Positions 7,113-8,647 of a stretch of DNA of 8,647 nucleotides are shown piece after piece. The notes below the pieces were generated by a model that saw nothing but the letters and a program-made list of their open reading frames with translations, was not told where the DNA came from and made no database searches. Position numbers and translations under genes: made by a program. The stretch is from NCBI GenBank assembly GCA_903960725.1, contig CAJCBY010000234.1:1-8647 (forward strand), in the 5' to 3' direction. Origin of the DNA: an uncultured Cytophagaceae bacterium (lineage in GTDB: Bacteria > Bacteroidota > Bacteroidia > Cytophagales > Spirosomataceae). Each line of letters begins with the position of its first letter. The first letter of the stretch is position 1.

Positions 7113-8075
7113 AATTTTTTAATAAAAAATGCCTTTGAAACTTATTTATCCAAAGCACAAGCTAGTGTTACCAGCAAAGATTACAATGAAGCGAAATATT
7201 TGATTAATAAAATTCGCGATTTTAGGTATTTCGATAGTAATCGTTTTGACTTCATTGAACGACGTGTAGACGACAATATCTTCAAAGATCGGGTCGTTGA
7301 AATTGATTATAAGATTGCTAACAAGAGTTTTGTGGATGCCTATCAATTGATCTTATCTATTAAGAAGGAATATCCGCTCCGAAATATGAGTGAGGTGAAT
7401 TTGAAAGAGCAGGTAGTTGTGGATGCATTAACGGAGATAAAGGTGCGTGAAATTAAAGCGCAGCGCCCCATGACGTGGCAATTGCAAGTGGGAGGCGGAT
7501 TGATTTCTAATTTTTATAGTTTACCTGCATCAGACCTAAACAATTATAAGATTGCTACTGCATCGAGTGTAGGTGAAATTGGATTGTATAGAAAAACAGG
7601 TATAAGAAAGGAAGATGGTTTAGAAGGTAAGCCTACTTACACCTCGAACGCTGTAGGAATTAGATTAGCTGTTTGGTATCCTTATCAAGTATTCGTTTCC
7701 TCTGTTCCTGGGGCATCACAAACGAATGCTGGGTTATTCTTTAGGTCGAACGTATATGAGCCTCAACTTTCTTTTTACACGTTGAGAATGTTTAACGTGA
7801 ATTTTGGAAAGATTGTAGGTGACATCATTAATGTGAAATCTAATCAGCCGATAAATTCACAAAGTGATTATTATACTTTTACGCTTGGAATTCGCCCGCG
7901 CATCGGTAATGTCATGTTAAATGTGAATGCCAAATTAATTTCAGACTTGGCCGCTCGAAATTACGTTACTGTCCAGGCCACCTTGAATCTGGCACTTAAT
8001 TTTAGTCGGAAGTTTAATGAATCTGAAAGAGCTGAAATTAGGAACACTGTTCAGCAGGTTAAAAATTTGTATTAA
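7113..8075 (+). pseudogene. 3' portion of the interrupted gene: remaining helical repeats and C-terminal beta-rich domain
   Basis: Open from the codon after the TAG to the TAA at 8073-8075, 320 residues. It begins NFLIKNAFETYLSKAQASV, continuing the helical repeats of the upstream part (for example KDYNEAKYLINKIRDF), and from about codon 440 of the whole frame (WQLQVGGG) becomes a series of alternating beta-strands. These include VGIRLAVWYPYQVFV, YTFTLGIRPRIGNVMLNVNAK and YVTVQATLNLALNFSRKF, like the small outer-membrane beta-domains of Bacteroidota. Automatic gene callers may start it at TTG 7200, but that site lies inside a helix, has no recognisable upstream signal and gives no signal peptide. 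Such a product would stay in the cytoplasm, where a beta-barrel domain is useless. It is therefore best treated as the tail of the gene starting at 6156. Independent translation is possible but unlikely. Confidence 0.7.
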
Positions 8076-8080
8076 TGGTA

Positions 8081-8106
8081 AAATCAGGGTCAAATGGCCC
8101 TGATTT
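8081..8106 (+). terminator. Hairpin terminator after the LPP20-like operon
   Basis: AAATCAGGGTC (8081-8091) pairs with GGCCCTGATTT (8096-8106): ten Watson-Crick pairs and one G-U pair around a four-base loop, AAAT. It starts five bases after the TAA at 8073-8075. The downstream side is T-rich but broken by A (ATTTATATTTATAT), so it is less ideal than the susCD terminator. Its core TCAGG also occurs in that other stem. Confidence 0.7.
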
Positions 8107-8131
8107 ATATTTATATGACAAACCTTTCCCT

Positions 8132-8647
8132 ATGCTTAGGCCACTCCGGTATATCACGCCGTATTTCTTGTACATTTTAGCGTACTTAGCCTTTACAAAG
8201 ACGGGATTTTATTGCTGGATTCCATTGATTTATCTTTTTTTCCTCATTCCGCTTGTTGAACTTGTGTTTCAACCGGATGAAAATAATCTGACAGACGAAG
8301 AGGAGCAAGTTGCGAAATCAAATGTATTCTTTGATTTAGTTTTGTGGCTAACGGTGCCCCTGCAGATCGCAGCGCTCTATTTGTTTTTGACAACTCTAGA
8401 TCAGTCACGTCCTTTGTTGGATACTCTAGGACAGGTGATTGCTATGGGTTTATTGTGTGGGACTTTTGGGATAAATGCCGCTCATGAATTAGGTCATCGG
8501 ATTTCTAAATTGGAGCAGTTTTTTGCCAAAATCCTCTTATTAACAAGCCTCTACATGCATTTCTTTATTGAACACAATAAAGGACATCACAAACATGTGG
8601 CCACATCGGAGGATCCTAGCACTGCCTTTTACAAGCAAAATTTGTAT
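8132..8647 (+). CDS. alkB: Alkane 1-monooxygenase, AlkB family (N-terminal part, cut by window edge)
   Basis: The first 172 residues of an integral-membrane non-haem di-iron hydroxylase, roughly half of the expected length. AlkB oxidises the terminal methyl of medium-chain alkanes to an alcohol using O2 and electrons from rubredoxin. Histidine box 1 is HELGHR (118-123, HxxxH). Box 2 is IEHNKGHHKHVAT (146-158, HxxxHH), followed by SEDPST, as in AlkB proteins. The third box lies beyond the window. Hydrophobic segments at about 6-23, 26-46, 66-89, 99-115 and 131-146 fit the membrane topology. The ATG at 8132 gives a short N-terminus before the first helix. An in-frame ATG at 8075-8077 overlaps the upstream TAA and would add 19 residues (MVKSGSNGPDLYLYDKPFP); I prefer 8132 because the extension is encoded by the terminator hairpin and looks unlike a protein N-terminus. 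Related fatty-acid or xylene hydroxylases share the boxes, but the EHNxGHHxHVAT pattern favours AlkB. Confidence 0.9.
   Translation, partial: MLRPLRYITPYFLYILAYLAFTKTGFYCWIPLIYLFFLIPLVELVFQPDENNLTDEEEQVAKSNVFFDLVLWLTVPLQIAALYLFLTTLDQSRPLLDTLGQVIAMGLLCGTFGINAAHELGHRISKLEQFFAKILLLTSLYMHFFIEHNKGHHKHVATSEDPSTAFYKQNLY

Larger units (their letters stand above)
6156..8075 (+). pseudogene. Whole locus: exported LPP20-like / helical-repeat / beta-domain protein, interrupted by one in-frame TAG
   Basis: Codons 1-318 and 320-639 lie in the same frame, separated only by TAG at 7110-7112 (codon 319). Read through, the product is 639 residues: signal peptide (1-20), LPP20-like domain (about 30-150), helical repeats (about 170-430) running straight across the stop, and a beta-rich domain (from about 440) that looks like an outer-membrane barrel or a periplasmic beta-domain. 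The sequence around the stop reads KSFIEKYFET-stop-NFLIKNAFETYLSKA, smooth helical-repeat sequence on both sides. No ATG in this frame exists after the stop until 7386, deep inside the repeats. One substitution, for example CAG to TAG, explains everything. Normal use of TAG as a stop by the two genes ending at 343 and 6154 argues against a changed genetic code. Either the strain carries a nonsense mutation or the base is a sequencing error. Function is unknown. Confidence 0.75.

Noticed and set aside
7115..7129. Programmed frameshift at the T6 and A6 runs
   Set aside because: The coding frame before and after the runs is identical, so no shift is needed to join the two halves; a shift after the stop would not rescue translation.
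7146..7346. 66-codon minus-strand frame opposite the interrupted gene
   Set aside because: It lies fully within continuous + strand coding sequence, with no recognisable features.
7200..8075. Independent gene starting at TTG 7200
   Set aside because: The same frame is open back to the TAG at 7110, the site is inside a helical repeat, and there is no signal peptide for a beta-domain that needs export.
1..8647. CRISPR arrays, tRNA or rRNA genes, insertion sequences
   Set aside because: No regularly spaced repeats, cloverleaf-like stretches, transposase motifs or terminal inverted repeats were seen in the window.

Overview
The window looks like a chromosomal segment of a Bacteroidota bacterium, most likely a Cytophagales-type member. 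The evidence is a classic SusC/SusD outer-membrane import pair, start codons preceded by A/T-rich stretches rather than Shine-Dalgarno sequences, and a loose SusD lipoprotein signal. Naming a genus would go beyond what can be read here. All genes I accept are on the + strand.

Layout. (1) Positions 2-343 hold the 3' end of a very AT-rich gene of unknown function (about 20% G+C over 61-300, by hand count), ending in a small inverted repeat. (2) Positions 389-5448 hold a tightly spaced susC-susD pair: a TonB-dependent outer-membrane transporter and its surface lipoprotein. It is closed by a strong intrinsic terminator at 5467-5499. (3) Positions 5582-8075 hold a second unit: a small LPP20-like lipoprotein, then, one base later, a long reading frame for an exported protein. 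That protein has an LPP20-like N-terminal domain, helical repeats and a beta-rich C-terminal domain. The long frame is cut by one in-frame TAG at 7110-7112; the same frame then runs open to 8075. A hairpin at 8081-8106 closes the unit. (4) From 8132 to the window edge lies the N-terminal half of an AlkB-type alkane 1-monooxygenase, an integral-membrane di-iron hydroxylase.

How the parts relate. SusC and SusD should form one nutrient-uptake complex. No glycoside hydrolase, peptidase or dedicated regulator is visible beside them, so the substrate cannot be deduced. The LPP20-like pair appears to be a separate two-gene cell-envelope operon of unknown function; the two proteins seem to share a related domain. 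AlkB probably starts a further transcription unit.

The main points for a second look are the amber codon that splits the second envelope gene, the possibly undescribed two-protein envelope system it belongs to, and the sharp base-composition break at the left edge.
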